Source: Propionibacteriaceae bacterium UBA6122 (GTDB taxonomy: Bacteria > Actinomycetota > Actinomycetes > Propionibacteriales > Propionibacteriaceae). Taken from it: 64,000 nucleotides of DNA. The DNA is taken from NCBI GenBank assembly GCA_002428365.1, contig DIVW01000033.1, positions 1,094 through 65,093 on the forward strand, written 5' to 3'. Under the pieces are notes generated by a model, which was given only the letters and a program-made list of their open reading frames with translations, made no database searches and was not told the origin of the DNA. Of the stretch, positions 1-10,348 are shown one piece after another (position 1 is the first letter of the stretch; every line of letters begins with the position of its first letter). The translations under genes were made by a program, and so were the position numbers.

Positions 1-167
1 AGCTGCAGCTCACTGGCCAGCTCCCTCAGCTCGGTCAGGTCAGGCTCCCCTAGGTCGAGCCAGACCAGCGCCTCAGGTTTGGCCAGCCAGCCGTCCAACT
101 CCGCCAGCGGGAAGTCGCGGGCTACTTCAACCCCGTCCCGCCAAACTCGGCTTCGACAGTTGTTCAC
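1..167 (-). CDS. CorA-like divalent cation transporter, N-terminal fragment
   Basis: Only the first 55 codons lie in the window; the gene runs off the left edge. Reading the minus strand from a GTG at 167 gives a protein beginning MNNCRSRVWRDGVEVARDF and continuing through WLAKPEALVWLDLGEPDLTE. The pattern of a short basic strand, then VWLDL.EPD and a helix, matches the cytoplasmic N-terminal domain of CorA-type Mg2+/Co2+ transporters as I remember it. The membrane part (GMN motif) is outside the window, so the family call rests on this short stretch. The start is uncertain: the frame stays open upstream and no clear ribosome binding site precedes the GTG. Confidence 0.5.
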   Translation of the reverse strand, partial: MNNCRSRVWRDGVEVARDFPLAELDGWLAKPEALVWLDLGEPDLTELRELASELQ

Positions 168-318
168 CCCCAAAGCATGCACCCACGCGGCGCCCGGCCT
201 TTGGACCGACCGCGAACCAACTGCTAGCGTGCCCCCTCAGTAGCCGGAACTGCCGTGTCCCTGTCACGCCGGTGCAGACGATGCTCCTAGTGGAGCCAAG
301 TTTGAGCGAACAAAGACC

Positions 319-346
319 GAACAGCATCCGTCTGCGGAATCTGTTC
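319..346. promoter_or_regulatory. Imperfect palindrome between CorA-like gene and carboxylase
   Basis: Two 12-bp arms (GAACAGCATCCG and CGGAATCTGTTC) flank TCTG, with two mismatches. The site lies in the 256-bp divergent spacer about 75 bp before the carboxylase start, where an operator would be expected. A TAGACT box at 380-385 could be the -10 of the carboxylase promoter. Nothing else coding is visible in this spacer. Confidence 0.35.
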
Positions 347-423
347 ACCAAGTAGTGCCCTCACCACTGTTCAATCACTAGACTCCGCTGCGATGTCGCC
401 TCAGACCTTTTGAGAGGAAACCA

Positions 424-2187
424 ATGCCGATCACCAAAGTGCTGGTAGCTAACCGCGGAGAGATCGCCGTCCGGGTGATTCGCGCCGCTGCCGATGCCGG
501 CATCGGCAGCGTGGCTATCTACGCCGATCCGGATGCGGACTCGCTGTTCGTGAAGCTCGCTGACGAAGCTTTCGCACTCAACGGCATGACGCCAGCCGAG
601 ACCTACCTCGACGTGGTCAAGATCCTCGATGTCGCCGCCCGAGCTGGCGCCGATGCCATTCACCCCGGCTACGGCTTCCTCGCTGAGAACGCCAGCTTCG
701 CCCAGGCCGTCATTGACGCCGGGCTGATCTGGATCGGTCCCCCGCCAGCCGCCATCGACGCCTTGGGCGACAAGGTGAAGGCCCGCCACATTGCCCAGAA
801 GGTTGGCGCTCCGCTGGTGCCCGGCACTGCCGATCCGGTTGCCAACGCCGACGAAGTGGTCGCTTTCGCCAAGGAGCACGGTCTGCCAATCGCGATCAAG
901 GCCGCCTTCGGTGGCGGCGGTCGCGGCCTGAAGGTCGCCCGCACCCTTGAAGAAGTGCCAGAGCTGTTCGAATCGGCCACCCGTGAGGCCGTCACCGCCT
1001 TCGGCCGGGGCGAGTGTTTCGTAGAGCGCTACCTGGATCGTCCCCGGCACGTCGAGACCCAGTGTCTGGCCGATACCCACGGCAATGTCGTGGTGGTCTC
1101 CACCCGCGACTGCTCGCTGCAGCGCCGCCACCAGAAGCTGGTGGAGGAGGCCCCGGCGCCGTTCGTCACCCCAGACCAGCTCGAGCGGCTCTACGCCTCC
1201 AGCAAGGCGATCCTCAAAGAGGCCGGCTACGTCGGTGCTGGCACCTGTGAGTTCCTTATCGGCCAGGACGGCACCATCTCCTTCCTGGAGGTAAACACCC
1301 GCCTCCAGGTGGAACACCCGGTCTCCGAAGAGGTCACCGGTCTTGACCTGGTGCGCCAGATGTTCCGCATCGCCGAGGGCGAGGAACTCGGCTTTGGCGA
1401 TCCGGAGATCCGCGGCCACTCCATCGAGTTCCGGATCAATGCCGAGGACGCTGGCCGCAACTTCATGCCAGCTCCCGGCACCGTGACCGCCTGGCACGCC
1501 CCCACCGGCCCTGGCGTCCGCGTGGACGAGGGCTACCTCACCGGGATGGCCGTCCCCGGCTCGTTCGACTCACTGGTTGCCAAGGTCATCGTCACCGGCG
1601 CTGACCGCAATCAGGCAATCGCTCGAGCCAAGCGGGCCTTGAGCGAGACCACCCTCGAAGGCATGCCCTCGGTGATTCCGTTCCACAAGGCCGTGCTGAG
1701 CGAGCCAGCTTTCGTTGGCTCCGCTGCCGGCTTCGACATCCACACCCGCTGGATCGAGACCGAGTTCGTAAACACCATCGAGCCCTACACCGGCACGATG
1801 GGTGAATCTGATCCGGTCGAGGCCACCACGTATGTGGTCGAGGTGAACGGCCGTCGAGTCGAAGTGAAGCTGCCCAACACGCTGTCGGCCCCCATGGCCA
1901 AGGCAGCCACCGTGAAGCGCCCAACCCGGCGCAGCACCGGTGGCGCGAAGGCTAAGGCGTCCTCGTCCAATGCGCTGGAAGCCCCCATGCAGGGCACCAT
2001 CGTCAAGGTGGGTGTGGTCGAAGGCGATGCCGTCACTGAAGGCGATCTCATCGTCGTGCTGGAAGCCATGAAGATGGAACAGCCCATCAACGCCCACCGC
2101 ACTGGCATCATCAAGGGCCTGGCCGCCAAGGCTGGCGATACCGTCACCTCCGGCCAGGAGCTGTGCGAGATCGTCGACGCCGAGTAG
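424..2187 (+). CDS. Acetyl-/propionyl-CoA carboxylase alpha chain (biotin carboxylase + BCCP)
   Basis: 587 aa. This is the ATP-dependent biotin carboxylase fused to its biotin carrier domain; it carboxylates biotin and hands CO2 to a separate beta (carboxyltransferase) subunit that is not in this window. The N-terminus ([20 protein letters not shown]) is the classic biotin carboxylase start. A glycine-rich ATP-grasp loop ([10 protein letters not shown]) lies near residue 165 and the [20 protein letters not shown] signature near 290. A linker of about 30 residues rich in K, R, A and S leads to the carrier domain with EAMKMEQP; Lys550 is the biotinylated residue. Start ATG has GAGAGG upstream. 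Length and layout fit actinobacterial AccA/BccA. Whether the holoenzyme prefers acetyl-, propionyl- or longer acyl-CoA cannot be read from this subunit. Confidence 0.95.
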   Translation: MPITKVLVANRGEIAVRVIRAAADAGIGSVAIYADPDADSLFVKLADEAFALNGMTPAETYLDVVKILDVAARAGADAIHPGYGFLAENASFAQAVIDAGLIWIGPPPAAIDALGDKVKARHIAQKVGAPLVPGTADPVANADEVVAFAKEHGLPIAIKAAFGGGGRGLKVARTLEEVPELFESATREAVTAFGRGECFVERYLDRPRHVETQCLADTHGNVVVVSTRDCSLQRRHQKLVEEAPAPFVTPDQLERLYASSKAILKEAGYVGAGTCEFLIGQDGTISFLEVNTRLQVEHPVSEEVTGLDLVRQMFRIAEGEELGFGDPEIRGHSIEFRINAEDAGRNFMPAPGTVTAWHAPTGPGVRVDEGYLTGMAVPGSFDSLVAKVIVTGADRNQAIARAKRALSETTLEGMPSVIPFHKAVLSEPAFVGSAAGFDIHTRWIETEFVNTIEPYTGTMGESDPVEATTYVVEVNGRRVEVKLPNTLSAPMAKAATVKRPTRRSTGGAKAKASSSNALEAPMQGTIVKVGVVEGDAVTEGDLIVVLEAMKMEQPINAHRTGIIKGLAAKAGDTVTSGQELCEIVDAE

Positions 2188-2199
2188 GCCGCTGACCAA

Positions 2200-2238
2200 A
2201 AACGCCGGGTGCCATCACTGCGATGGCACCCGGCGTTT
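2200..2238. terminator. Bidirectional intrinsic terminator
   Basis: A perfect 17-bp inverted repeat (AAACGCCGGGTGCCATC / its complement) with a 5-nt loop, A-rich on the left and T-rich on the right. It sits between the convergent carboxylase and xylB genes and can terminate both. Confidence 0.9.
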
Positions 2239-2261
2239 CAGCTTTTGTCGCTGGCCCGGCT

Positions 2262-3662
2262 TCAGCGATAGGTGGCGGCCGCCGCGCGGTATTGCTGCCC
2301 GATTTGGGGCTGCGGATCGGCTTCAAGGGTGGCGAGTAGCGCCACCGGCCACGAAGGCCGCTGCCCGGTCAAGATCCACCCGGCCTGCCGGGCGGCGCCA
2401 TCGGCCACGTACTCCCCCGGTTCGGGTACCTCAACTCGGGCCTCGAACACCTGCGCCGCGACTACCTGCACCGCCGGGCTGGCTGCGGCTCCCCCAATCA
2501 ATCGAATCCGGTCAACAGCTGCACCCTGGCGGCGAACCTCTGCCACCCCGGCCGCGAGGCCACTTAGCATTCCCTCGATCGCAGCTCGGGCCAGGTTGGC
2601 TCGGGTCAGGTTCGTCAGGGTCAGGCCCCTCAGCGACGCGGTCGCGTCCGGCAGATTCGGGGTGCGCTCGCCCTCGAAATAGGGCACCAACACCACCCCG
2701 CCTGATCCTGGCTCCGCCGCGAGGGCCAGCTGGCTCAGCCCGTCATGATCTACGCCCAGCAACTCCGCCATCGCATCCAGCGTGCGAGCAGCGTTGAGCG
2801 TGCACACCAATGGCAGGTAGCCGCCAGTGGCGTCGGCAAACCCAGCCACTGTGCCGGTGACATCGGCAGCTGGGCCGCTGGCCGCGGCAAACACCGTGCC
2901 GCTGGTGCCTAGTGATACGACCACGTCTCCCGGCCGGGCATCCAGTCCGAGGGCGGCGGCAGCATTGTCGCCGGCACCGGCCCCGACCAGGAACCCGTCA
3001 CCGGGTACGGACTCGACTGGGCCGAGTAGCCGCGGCAGGACCGCGTCGTGGCCCAGGGCCAATATGAGCAGCTCCCGGTCATACTCGCCGGTCATTGGTG
3101 AGAAGTAGGCGGTGCCACTGGCATCGGAACGATCGGTCACCAATTCGGTGAGGACGGGGCCGAGCGCTGACTCGCCCGCCGGGCCGTAGCCGCGCAGCCG
3201 CCAGGTCAGCCAGTCGTGCGGCAGGCAGACTGCTGCTACCCGGGCGGCGTTTTCGGCCTCGCGGTCGCGCAACCAGCGAAGCTTGGTTGCGGTGAACGAC
3301 GCCACCGGCAGCACGCCGGTGCGGCGAACGTATTCCTCGGCCCCTACCTCTGCGATCAGATCCAGGGCCGCCGGCGCCGAGCGGGTGTCGTTCCACAGCA
3401 GAGCTGGGCGGATCACCCGTCCATCGGCGTCGAGCACCACCATGCCGTGCTGCTGACCAGCAATGCTGATCGCAGCAATCTCACTCAGCCCGCCAGCCTG
3501 AGTCAGGGCTTCGGTCAGCGCCGCCCACCAGGCATTCGGATCCACCTCGGTGCCCTCAGGGTGGGACGCCCGACCGGTGACCAAAAGCGCCCCCGTGACG
3601 GAGTCCCTGACGACGACCTTGCAGCTTTGGGTCGAGGAATCGACCCCGATCACCCGGGCCAT
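2262..3662 (-). CDS. xylB: Xylulokinase
   Basis: 466 aa FGGY-family kinase. Phosphorylates D-xylulose to xylulose-5-phosphate for the pentose phosphate pathway. The N-terminus has the phosphate-binding motif [14 protein letters not shown]; substrate contacts typical of xylulokinase follow ([13 protein letters not shown], then WNDTRS). The C-terminal domain carries GTSGTVFAA and [18 protein letters not shown]. Length is slightly short of the usual 480-500. ATG start with AAGAGGAG upstream. It lies 33 bp downstream of xylA in the same orientation, so the two form a xylAB operon. Confidence 0.93.
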   Translation of the reverse strand: MARVIGVDSSTQSCKVVVRDSVTGALLVTGRASHPEGTEVDPNAWWAALTEALTQAGGLSEIAAISIAGQQHGMVVLDADGRVIRPALLWNDTRSAPAALDLIAEVGAEEYVRRTGVLPVASFTATKLRWLRDREAENAARVAAVCLPHDWLTWRLRGYGPAGESALGPVLTELVTDRSDASGTAYFSPMTGEYDRELLILALGHDAVLPRLLGPVESVPGDGFLVGAGAGDNAAAALGLDARPGDVVVSLGTSGTVFAAASGPAADVTGTVAGFADATGGYLPLVCTLNAARTLDAMAELLGVDHDGLSQLALAAEPGSGGVVLVPYFEGERTPNLPDATASLRGLTLTNLTRANLARAAIEGMLSGLAAGVAEVRRQGAAVDRIRLIGGAAASPAVQVVAAQVFEARVEVPEPGEYVADGAARQAGWILTGQRPSWPVALLATLEADPQPQIGQQYRAAAATYR

Positions 3663-3695
3663 GCCAGCTCCTCTTGGGTCGGTGGCTGAGCTCGG

Positions 3696-4883
3696 CTAGC
3701 GAGCGCCGAGAAGGTGCTCGGTAGCCAGCTGTTGAAGCCGGACGAAGCCGAAGCCCTTGGCACTGAAGTACGAGCCGGCATCGAAGTCTTCAAAGGCGGA
3801 ACGATCGGCCAGCAGTTCGTCGTAGCCTTCCCCGGCGGCCAGCGTCGGCACCGCCAGTTCGGGAACTTTAGCTGCGGCCAGCGCCTCTTGCACTTCGGGA
3901 TCGGCCCGGAATGCCTTGGCACGCTCCTTGAGCAACAGGTAGGTGCGCATGTTGGCCTGCGCGGAGTCCCACACCCCAGTCTCGTCCTCGGTACGGGAGG
4001 GCTTGTAGTCGAAGTGGCGCGGGCCGGTGTAGGACGGGCCACCGTTCGGGCCGCCGTTTTCCAGCAAATCAACCAGCGCGAAGGCGTTGTGCAAGTCACC
4101 GTGACCGAAGACCAGGTCCTGGTCGTACTTGATGCCACGCTGGCCATTGAGGTCAATGTGGAAGAGCTTGTCGTGATACAGGGCCTGCGCGATGCCGGCC
4201 GCGAAGTTCAGTCCGGCCATCTGCTCGTGGCCCACCTCTGGGTTCAGGCCAACCAGCTCGGGGTGCTCAAGGGACTGAATGAAGGCCAAGGCGTGCCCGA
4301 CCGTAGGCAGCAGAATGTCGCCGCGCGGCTCATTCGGCTTCGGCTCGATCGCGAACCGAATGTCATAGCCCTTGTCGAGCACATACTGCCCCAACAGGTT
4401 CACCGCTTCGCGGTAGCGCTCCAACGCCGCCCGAACGTCCTTGGCCGCGTCGTACTCGGCACCCTCACGCCCACCCCACATCACGAAGGTGGTGGCCCCC
4501 AGTTCGGCAGCCAGGTCCAGATTGCGCAGCACCTTGCGGATCGCGAACCGCCGCACCGCGCGATCATTGGAGGTGAAGCCGCCGTCCTTGAAGACCGGGG
4601 CGCTGAACAGGTTGGTGGTGATCATCGGCGTCTTCAGCCCGGTCGCCGCACAGGCGGCCTTGAGCCGATCTATCTGCGTGCGCCGCTCGGCATCGCTGGA
4701 CCCGAACGCGAACAGGTCGTCATCATGAAGGGTGAGGCCGTAGGCCCCGTACTCGGCAAGCTTCTCCACCACATGGACGACATCCAGCGGCTTGCGGGTG
4801 GGCCCACCGAAGGGATCAGTGCCGTTGTAGCCGACGGTCCACAACCCGAAGGTGAATTTGTCGGCTGGCGTGGGTGTGGTCAC
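3696..4883 (-). CDS. xylA: Xylose isomerase (actinobacterial class I)
   Basis: 395 aa, the usual length for Streptomyces/Arthrobacter-type enzymes. Interconverts D-xylose and D-xylulose with two divalent metals. Visible hallmarks: the catalytic His53 in [11 protein letters not shown], the metal and substrate ligands in the [11 protein letters not shown] segment, [12 protein letters not shown], and [16 protein letters not shown]. Start is GTG at 4881-4883; the ribosome binding site is weak. A promoter with a TATAAG -10 lies about 45 bp upstream and is overlapped by an operator-like palindrome, so expression is probably xylose-responsive. Confidence 0.95.
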   Translation of the reverse strand: MTTPTPADKFTFGLWTVGYNGTDPFGGPTRKPLDVVHVVEKLAEYGAYGLTLHDDDLFAFGSSDAERRTQIDRLKAACAATGLKTPMITTNLFSAPVFKDGGFTSNDRAVRRFAIRKVLRNLDLAAELGATTFVMWGGREGAEYDAAKDVRAALERYREAVNLLGQYVLDKGYDIRFAIEPKPNEPRGDILLPTVGHALAFIQSLEHPELVGLNPEVGHEQMAGLNFAAGIAQALYHDKLFHIDLNGQRGIKYDQDLVFGHGDLHNAFALVDLLENGGPNGGPSYTGPRHFDYKPSRTEDETGVWDSAQANMRTYLLLKERAKAFRADPEVQEALAAAKVPELAVPTLAAGEGYDELLADRSAFEDFDAGSYFSAKGFGFVRLQQLATEHLLGAR

Positions 4884-4910
4884 GGAAGTCCAATCTCTCA
4901 GCTCTGAGCG

Positions 4911-4933
4911 TATGTTGCCATCGCCAACTTATA
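4911..4933. promoter_or_regulatory. Operator-like palindrome 1 (xylA side)
   Basis: TATGTTGCC followed by ATCG and CCAACTTATA: GTTG and CAAC half-sites separated by 7 bp with TAT/ATA flanks. It covers the -10 of the xylA promoter. The same core recurs at 5088-5105. Candidate binding site for the ROK regulator encoded at 9179-10348. Confidence 0.55.
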
Positions 4934-4955
4934 GCACCTCCGTAAGCGCTGTCCA
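4928..4955 (-). promoter_or_regulatory. Predicted xylAB promoter
   Basis: On the minus strand TGGACA is followed after 16 bp by TATAAG, giving a start near 4920 and a leader of about 37 nt before xylA. Confidence 0.5.
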
Positions 4956-5014
4956 TGGTGCCGTCCAACCCGATGGGAGGTAGGTAGCCACCCGGGTAGT
5001 TGCTGCGGCCGGAC

Positions 5015-5043
5015 TTGACAGGCACACCCAAGCGGAGAGTTAT
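5015..5043 (+). promoter_or_regulatory. Predicted xylFGH promoter
   Basis: A perfect TTGACA, 17-bp spacer and AGTTAT. Operator-like palindrome 2 lies about 45 bp downstream. The rest of the 313-bp divergent spacer (4884-5196) holds no visible gene. Confidence 0.5.
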
Positions 5044-5087
5044 CGAATTGTTACTTGGCCACCCTGGCGGGGCGGCGGGCCGCTGGT

Positions 5088-5110
5088 TATGTTGCCGTTA
5101 TCAACAAAGG
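5088..5110. promoter_or_regulatory. Operator-like palindrome 2 (xylF side)
   Basis: TATGTTGCC-GTTAT-CAACAAAGG has the same GTTG-N7-CAAC core and TATGTTGCC left half as the site at 4911-4933. It sits in the predicted leader of xylFGH, upstream of the xylF ribosome binding site at 5183-5190. Confidence 0.55.
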
Positions 5111-5196
5111 GTTGCCATCGGCAGCCTTCTGAACCCGGAACAGCACGTTGAGGTGCGGCGCCGGGCTATCGCGACAGCATTCAGAGAGGAACACAT

Positions 5197-6303
5197 ATGT
5201 CGCACATGACCCGTCTCGTGGCAGTGGCGACGGCGAGCCTGCTGGCCTTCTCGCTAGGCGCATGCACTAGCGGTACCACCGGTGGTGGTGCAGCGACCGC
5301 CTGCAACGTTGGTATCACGATGCCAACCCGCAGCCTCGAACGTTGGATCAATGATGGCGAGCAGCTGCAGTCCAAGCTGAAGGCAGCCGGCTGCACCGTC
5401 GATCTGCAGTACGCCGACAACAAGGTTGATCAGCAGATCAGCCAAATCCAGAATCAGATCGCTGGCGGAGCAAAGATCCTGGTGATCGCGTCCATCGACG
5501 GCACCGCGCTGGGCCCGGTTCTGGCTGAGGCCGCCAAGCAGTCGATCAAGGTCATCGCCTATGACCGTCTGATCAACGGCAGCCCGAACGTCGACTACTA
5601 CGCAACCTTCGACAACTACAAGGTCGGCAACCTCCAGGGAACCTTCCTCAAGGAGCAGCTGAAGCTCGACTCCGCCACTACGCCGATCAACTTCGAGCCC
5701 TTCGCCGGCAGCCCCGACGACAACAACGCGAAGTTCTTCTTCTCCGGCGCATGGGATGTGCTCCTGCCTTACGTGACCAAGGGCACCTTGGTCGTGCCGA
5801 GTGGAAAGGCCCCCAAGTCGAACGACGAGTGGACCACCATTGGCATCCAGGGCTGGGCATCGGACAAGTCCCAGGCTGAGATGGACAACCGGCTTTCCTC
5901 CTTCTACAGCGGCGGCAAGAAGGTTCAGGCCGTTCTTTCACCGAACGACTCCCTGGCCATCGGTATTGAGGCCTCACTGAAGTCGGCTGGCTACAAGGTT
6001 GGCAGCGACTGGCCGCTGATCACCGGCCAGGACGGCGACAAGGCCAACGTCAAGGCGATCCTGGCTGGCGAACAGTCCATGACCGTCTGGAAGGACACTC
6101 GCAAGCTCGGCGACCGGGTGTTCACCATGATTCAGCAGATCGTCAAGGGCGAGAAGGTTGAAGTCAACGACGAGAAGTCCTACAACAACGGGGTGAAGGT
6201 TGTTCCTTCCTACCTGATCGAGCCCGAGGTTGTGACCAAGGATCTCGTTCAGAGCAAGCTCATCGACTCCGGTTTCCTCAAGGCATCCGACGTCGGTCTG
6301 TGA
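5197..6303 (+). CDS. xylF: Xylose ABC transporter substrate-binding lipoprotein
   Basis: 368 aa periplasmic-binding-protein type I (LacI-like fold) expected to bind D-xylose outside the membrane. A lipoprotein signal peptide is visible: positive start, hydrophobic core and lipobox LGAC with Cys at about residue 23. The mature domain shows [11 protein letters not shown] near the start, [30 protein letters not shown] and [20 protein letters not shown], all typical of XylF. ATG start with AGAGAGGA 6 bp upstream. First gene of xylFGH, divergent from xylAB. Confidence 0.92.
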   Translation: MSHMTRLVAVATASLLAFSLGACTSGTTGGGAATACNVGITMPTRSLERWINDGEQLQSKLKAAGCTVDLQYADNKVDQQISQIQNQIAGGAKILVIASIDGTALGPVLAEAAKQSIKVIAYDRLINGSPNVDYYATFDNYKVGNLQGTFLKEQLKLDSATTPINFEPFAGSPDDNNAKFFFSGAWDVLLPYVTKGTLVVPSGKAPKSNDEWTTIGIQGWASDKSQAEMDNRLSSFYSGGKKVQAVLSPNDSLAIGIEASLKSAGYKVGSDWPLITGQDGDKANVKAILAGEQSMTVWKDTRKLGDRVFTMIQQIVKGEKVEVNDEKSYNNGVKVVPSYLIEPEVVTKDLVQSKLIDSGFLKASDVGL

Positions 6304-6373
6304 CCCAAACCTGGGCGGGGTGGCGGATCACCGTCACCCCGCCCGCACAACGTCTGCCCAATGGAGGTCAACA

Positions 6374-7918
6374 ATGGCTGAGCGGGACCCGATCCTGCGG
6401 ATGCGGGGCATAACCAAGGACTTCAACGGGGTCCGAGCACTCGACGATGTTTCCCTCGAGGTGACCCGCGGTGAGGTACACGCCATCTGTGGCGAGAACG
6501 GCGCCGGCAAGTCCACCCTGATGAAGGTGCTCAGCGGGGTCTACCCCCACGGCACCTACACCGGCACCATCGAACTCAATGGCGCCGACGCCGCCTTCAC
6601 CGACATCAATGCCAGCGAGGCGTCCGGCATTGTCATCATTCATCAAGAACTGGCGCTCAACCCGCTGCAGTCGATCGCTGAGAACATCTTCCTCGGCAAC
6701 GAACGCGCCCGGCGCGGCGTCATCAACTGGGATCGCACCACCATTGAAGCCGGCGTTCTGCTCAAGAAGGTCGGGCTCAAGGAAAACCCAGCCACCAAAA
6801 TCTTCGAGATCGGGGTCGGCAAGCAGCAACTGATCGAGATCGCCAAGGCCATGGCCAAGGACGTCTCGCTACTGATCTTGGACGAACCCACCGCGGCCCT
6901 CAACGATGAGGACTCCGATCACCTACTCGAACTGATCGCCGGCATGCGTGACCACGGCATCACCTGCATCCTGATTTCGCACAAACTGCGAGAGGTGCGC
7001 CGGATCGCCGACCGGGTCACGGTGCTCCGCGATGGCAAGACCATCGAGACCATCGACATGTCTGATCCGGACGCGTCTGAAGGCCGAATCATCAAGGCGA
7101 TGGTCGGGCGGGAGTTGAACAATCTCTTCCCTCCGCACCAGCCACAGATCGGCCGCGAGATGTTCCGGGTTGAGGACTGGACCGCCTACCACCCGATTGA
7201 CACCGGCCGCATCGTCGTCGACCACGCTTCCTTCAACGTGCATGCCGGCGAGATCGTCGGGTTCGCTGGCCTGATGGGGGCCGGACGCACCGAACTGGCG
7301 ATGAGCCTCTTCGGCCGCCTCTGGGGCACCAATATCTCCGGCAAGGTCTTCAAAGACGGTCAGGAGATCAGTACTGCGACGGTGGATGAGGCCGTGGCCC
7401 ACGGCATCGCCTACGTCACTGAAGACCGCAAGCGCTACGGGCTGAATCTGATCGGCATGATCAGCACCAATATCTCGGCGGTGGCGCTGGCCCAGTTCGC
7501 CAAGTGGGGCATCATCGATCGCAACCGCGAGTACCTCACCGCTGAGGACTATCGGCGCAGCATGAACATCAAAACCCCTAGCGTTTCCGAACTCGTCGGC
7601 CGGCTCTCCGGCGGCAACCAACAAAAGGTCGTGCTGAGCAAGTGGCTGGTCTCCGGCCCAGATGTGCTGATCCTCGACGAGCCCACCCGCGGCATTGACG
7701 TCGGCGCGAAGTACGAGATCTATGGCCTCATCAACCAGTTGGCCGAGCAAGGCAAGGCCGTGGTGATGATCTCCTCGGAGTTGCCCGAACTGCTCGGTAT
7801 GTGCGATCGGATCTACGCCATCTCCGAGGGCGCTATCACCGGCGATCTCAAGCGCGTGGAAGCGACCCAGGAAAACCTTATGTACCTCATGACCATGGGA
7901 AAGGAAGAGCTCCGATGA
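6374..7918 (+). CDS. xylG: Xylose ABC transporter ATP-binding protein (dual ABC)
   Basis: 514 aa sugar-importer ATPase with two ABC domains. Domain 1 has Walker [10 protein letters not shown], a Q-loop (IIHQELAL), a degenerate signature ([17 protein letters not shown]) and Walker [12 protein letters not shown]. Domain 2 has the usual degenerate P-loop [10 protein letters not shown], signature LSGGNQQK and Walker [21 protein letters not shown]. The ATG at 6374 is preferred over an upstream in-frame start because GGAGG lies at the right distance. It follows xylF by 70 bp, and its stop overlaps the xylH start. Confidence 0.93.
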   Translation: MAERDPILRMRGITKDFNGVRALDDVSLEVTRGEVHAICGENGAGKSTLMKVLSGVYPHGTYTGTIELNGADAAFTDINASEASGIVIIHQELALNPLQSIAENIFLGNERARRGVINWDRTTIEAGVLLKKVGLKENPATKIFEIGVGKQQLIEIAKAMAKDVSLLILDEPTAALNDEDSDHLLELIAGMRDHGITCILISHKLREVRRIADRVTVLRDGKTIETIDMSDPDASEGRIIKAMVGRELNNLFPPHQPQIGREMFRVEDWTAYHPIDTGRIVVDHASFNVHAGEIVGFAGLMGAGRTELAMSLFGRLWGTNISGKVFKDGQEISTATVDEAVAHGIAYVTEDRKRYGLNLIGMISTNISAVALAQFAKWGIIDRNREYLTAEDYRRSMNIKTPSVSELVGRLSGGNQQKVVLSKWLVSGPDVLILDEPTRGIDVGAKYEIYGLINQLAEQGKAVVMISSELPELLGMCDRIYAISEGAITGDLKRVEATQENLMYLMTMGKEELR

Positions 7919-9117
7919 GCGCTGAGACCCAAACCCCCACCGAACCCGCCGCCGTAGCTCCGCGCCGCCTGGCGATCGACCTGCGGCAGTACGGGATTTT
8001 GGCCGCGCTGGTGGCCATCATCGTGCTCTTTGAGGTGCTCACCGGCGGCCGGTTGCTGATGCCAGGAAACGTCAACAACCTGATCCAGCAGAACTCCTAT
8101 GTGCTGATCCTGGCGATCGGCATGGTCATGGTAATCATCGCTGGCCACATCGACTTGTCGGTCGGCTCGGTGGTGGCCATGGTTGGCGCCGTCGCGGCCT
8201 TGGCGATGAGTGAGTGGCATCTGCCCTGGTGGTTGGCAGTGCTGGTGGCCTTGTTCGCCGGGGCGCTGGTTGGTGCTTGGCAGGGTTTCTGGGTGGCCTA
8301 TGTGCAGATTCCGGCCTTCATCGTGACGCTGGCCGGCATGCTGCTGTTCCGCGGCTTGACCCTGGTCTTCCTGCATGGCGGCACCATCGGTGGCCTGCCG
8401 AATGAGTTCGTGGCGATCGGCGCCGGCTGGCTACCCAGCTGGCTCGGCACGGTGGGGCGTACCGATGTGCTCACCATGGTCCTTGGCCTAGCCGCTTGCG
8501 TCCTGCTGGTGGTCTTCCAGGTCTCAGCCCGTAATGCCCGCAAGAAGCTGGCCTTGCCGGTGGAGGGGCTGGTTCAGCTCTGGGGCAAGGCCATCGTCGC
8601 CTCAGCAGCAATTCTGGCTGTGTGCTGGCAATTGGCCAACTACTCCGGCACCCCGATCATCCTGATCATCCTGGCCCTGCTGATTCTCAGCTACAACTTC
8701 ATTTTGAATCGATCGGTCTTCGGCCGTCACGTCTATGCGATCGGCGGCAACTTCTTCGCCGCGGTGATGAGCGGGGTGAAGACCAAGCGAGTCAACTTCG
8801 CCTTGTTCGTCAACATTGGCATGCTCGCCGCACTAGCTGGCGTGGTCAGCACTTCGCGCGCTGGCAGTGCGGTGGCCTCGGCTGGGCAGAACTATGAGCT
8901 GGACGCCATCGCTGCCGTCTTCATCGGCGGGGCTGCCGTCCAGGGCGGTGTGGGCACGGTCACCGGCGCGATGATCGGTGGCCTGGTGATGGGTGTGCTG
9001 AACATGGGCTTGTCGATTCTGTCGGTCGACGCGGCCTGGCAGATGGCAATCAAGGGGCTGGTCCTGCTGCTGGCGGTGGCTTTCGACCTGGTAAACAAGC
9101 GGCGCGGCGGGCGTTGA
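7915..9117 (+). CDS. xylH: Xylose ABC transporter permease
   Basis: 400 aa, about ten hydrophobic segments. BPD_transp_2-type sugar permease: [21 protein letters not shown] near the second membrane pair and [18 protein letters not shown] near the end are the family landmarks. ATG overlaps the xylG stop (ATGA) and has AAGGAAGAG upstream, indicating translational coupling. With xylF and xylG it makes a complete importer. Confidence 0.92.
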   Translation: MSAETQTPTEPAAVAPRRLAIDLRQYGILAALVAIIVLFEVLTGGRLLMPGNVNNLIQQNSYVLILAIGMVMVIIAGHIDLSVGSVVAMVGAVAALAMSEWHLPWWLAVLVALFAGALVGAWQGFWVAYVQIPAFIVTLAGMLLFRGLTLVFLHGGTIGGLPNEFVAIGAGWLPSWLGTVGRTDVLTMVLGLAACVLLVVFQVSARNARKKLALPVEGLVQLWGKAIVASAAILAVCWQLANYSGTPIILIILALLILSYNFILNRSVFGRHVYAIGGNFFAAVMSGVKTKRVNFALFVNIGMLAALAGVVSTSRAGSAVASAGQNYELDAIAAVFIGGAAVQGGVGTVTGAMIGGLVMGVLNMGLSILSVDAAWQMAIKGLVLLLAVAFDLVNKRRGGR

Positions 9118-9178
9118 GCCGCTGAGCCCGCGCCACGCGGTAACGTCTGGGCCGAACTAGCGGAGGGTGGCCACGAAG

Positions 9179-10348
9179 ATGATGCCTGTTGGCACCACCG
9201 AGGACGTCCGACGGGCCAATCTGGCTGCGATCCTTGGGTTGCTGTACCGGAACGGCCCGGCGTCTCGCGCAAGCCTGGGCCGAATCACCGGACGAAATCG
9301 CTCCACCATCGCCCGCCTGGTCACTGATCTGGTTGAGCTGCGGCTGGCCGACGAACGCGAACCTGAACTCGAAGAGCGCCGGGTCGGTCGGCCCAGTCCA
9401 GTGGTCAGTTTGCGTCCGGAAGCCACCGCGATCGCGATCAACCCCGAGATCGACGTCCTGACCATTGGCCTGGTTGGCCTGGACGGCACGGTGCGCAGAG
9501 TGGTGCGGCACGAATATGACCGGATCCCCACCGCCGCCGAAGTGACCAGTATTTCGGCCGCGGTGATCTCGGGAATGCGGGTCGAGCTGGAAGGCCTGCT
9601 GGTCGTCGGTATTGGCGTGGCCGTCCCGGGCCAGGTGCAGACTGCCACCGGGGTGGTTCGCAACGCACCCCACCTGGCCTGGACCGATGAGCCGATGGCC
9701 GAACAGCTTGCCAAAGCCACCGGCTACCGCGTCAGCGTGGCCAATGACGCCGCGTTGGGCGCGCTGGCCGAGCATGAGTTCGGTGCCGGTCGCTGCTGTG
9801 AGCACCTGATTTACCTCAATGGTGGCGCCTCGGGCATTGGTGGCGGAGTGATCAGCTCCGGCCGGCTTCTCGGCGGCACCTCCGGGCATGCCGGCGAGTT
9901 CGGGCACATCCGGGTGAGTAGCTCTTCAGTCGAAGACTCTGCCGGGATAGTCGGCACCCTGGAGGCCGAGGTCAGCCGATTCGCCCTCCAGGAAGCTCTG
10001 GGCCTGGCCCGGGTCGAGCCGGGAACTTTCACCAAGTCGCTGCTGGCCAACCGGACCAAAGGGGTCACCTCGGTCGTCCATCGCCAACTTGAACACCTCG
10101 GCAGTGCCGTAGCCACGGCCATCAATCTCTTCGACCCGCAGGTGATCGCCCTCGGCGGTTTCCTGGCGGCGTTGCAGGCCTACGACCCGCAGTTCCTGGC
10201 AGATCAGGTCGCGAGCTCGGCGCTGGCGCCGTCGCTGGAGGACGTGCGCATCACCGCCACCGAACTGGGCGAGGACCTGCTGATGATCGGCGCGGCCAGA
10301 CTCGCCTTCGCTCCCCTACTTGCTGATCCGGCCTCGATCAGTAGGTGA
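9179..10348 (+). CDS. xylR: ROK-family transcriptional regulator, probable XylR
   Basis: 389 aa. N-terminal winged helix (RRANLAAILGLLYRNGPASRASLGRITGRNRSTIARLV) followed by a ROK sugar-kinase-like domain with VGIGVAVPGQV, VANDAALGALAEHEFGAG and LNGGASGIGGGVI. The usual zinc cluster CxCGxxGC is not obvious: the corresponding stretch (GEFGHIRVSSSSVEDSAGIVG) has lost the cysteines. Several starts are possible (GTG 9167, ATG 9179 or 9182); 9179 fits the GGAGGG at 9162-9167 best. A TAACGT box at 9141-9146 may give it its own promoter. Position directly after xylFGH argues for a xylose repressor acting at the two palindromes near 4.9-5.1 kb. Confidence 0.85.
   Translation: MMPVGTTEDVRRANLAAILGLLYRNGPASRASLGRITGRNRSTIARLVTDLVELRLADEREPELEERRVGRPSPVVSLRPEATAIAINPEIDVLTIGLVGLDGTVRRVVRHEYDRIPTAAEVTSISAAVISGMRVELEGLLVVGIGVAVPGQVQTATGVVRNAPHLAWTDEPMAEQLAKATGYRVSVANDAALGALAEHEFGAGRCCEHLIYLNGGASGIGGGVISSGRLLGGTSGHAGEFGHIRVSSSSVEDSAGIVGTLEAEVSRFALQEALGLARVEPGTFTKSLLANRTKGVTSVVHRQLEHLGSAVATAINLFDPQVIALGGFLAALQAYDPQFLADQVASSALAPSLEDVRITATELGEDLLMIGAARLAFAPLLADPASISR

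Noticed and set aside
361..1497. Long minus-strand frame opposite the carboxylase gene
   Set aside because: Shadow frame caused by high GC third positions; no family features, and the plus-strand gene is unmistakable.
3714..4907. Long plus-strand frame opposite xylA
   Set aside because: Shadow of xylA; composition reads as antisense translation and no ribosome binding site fits.
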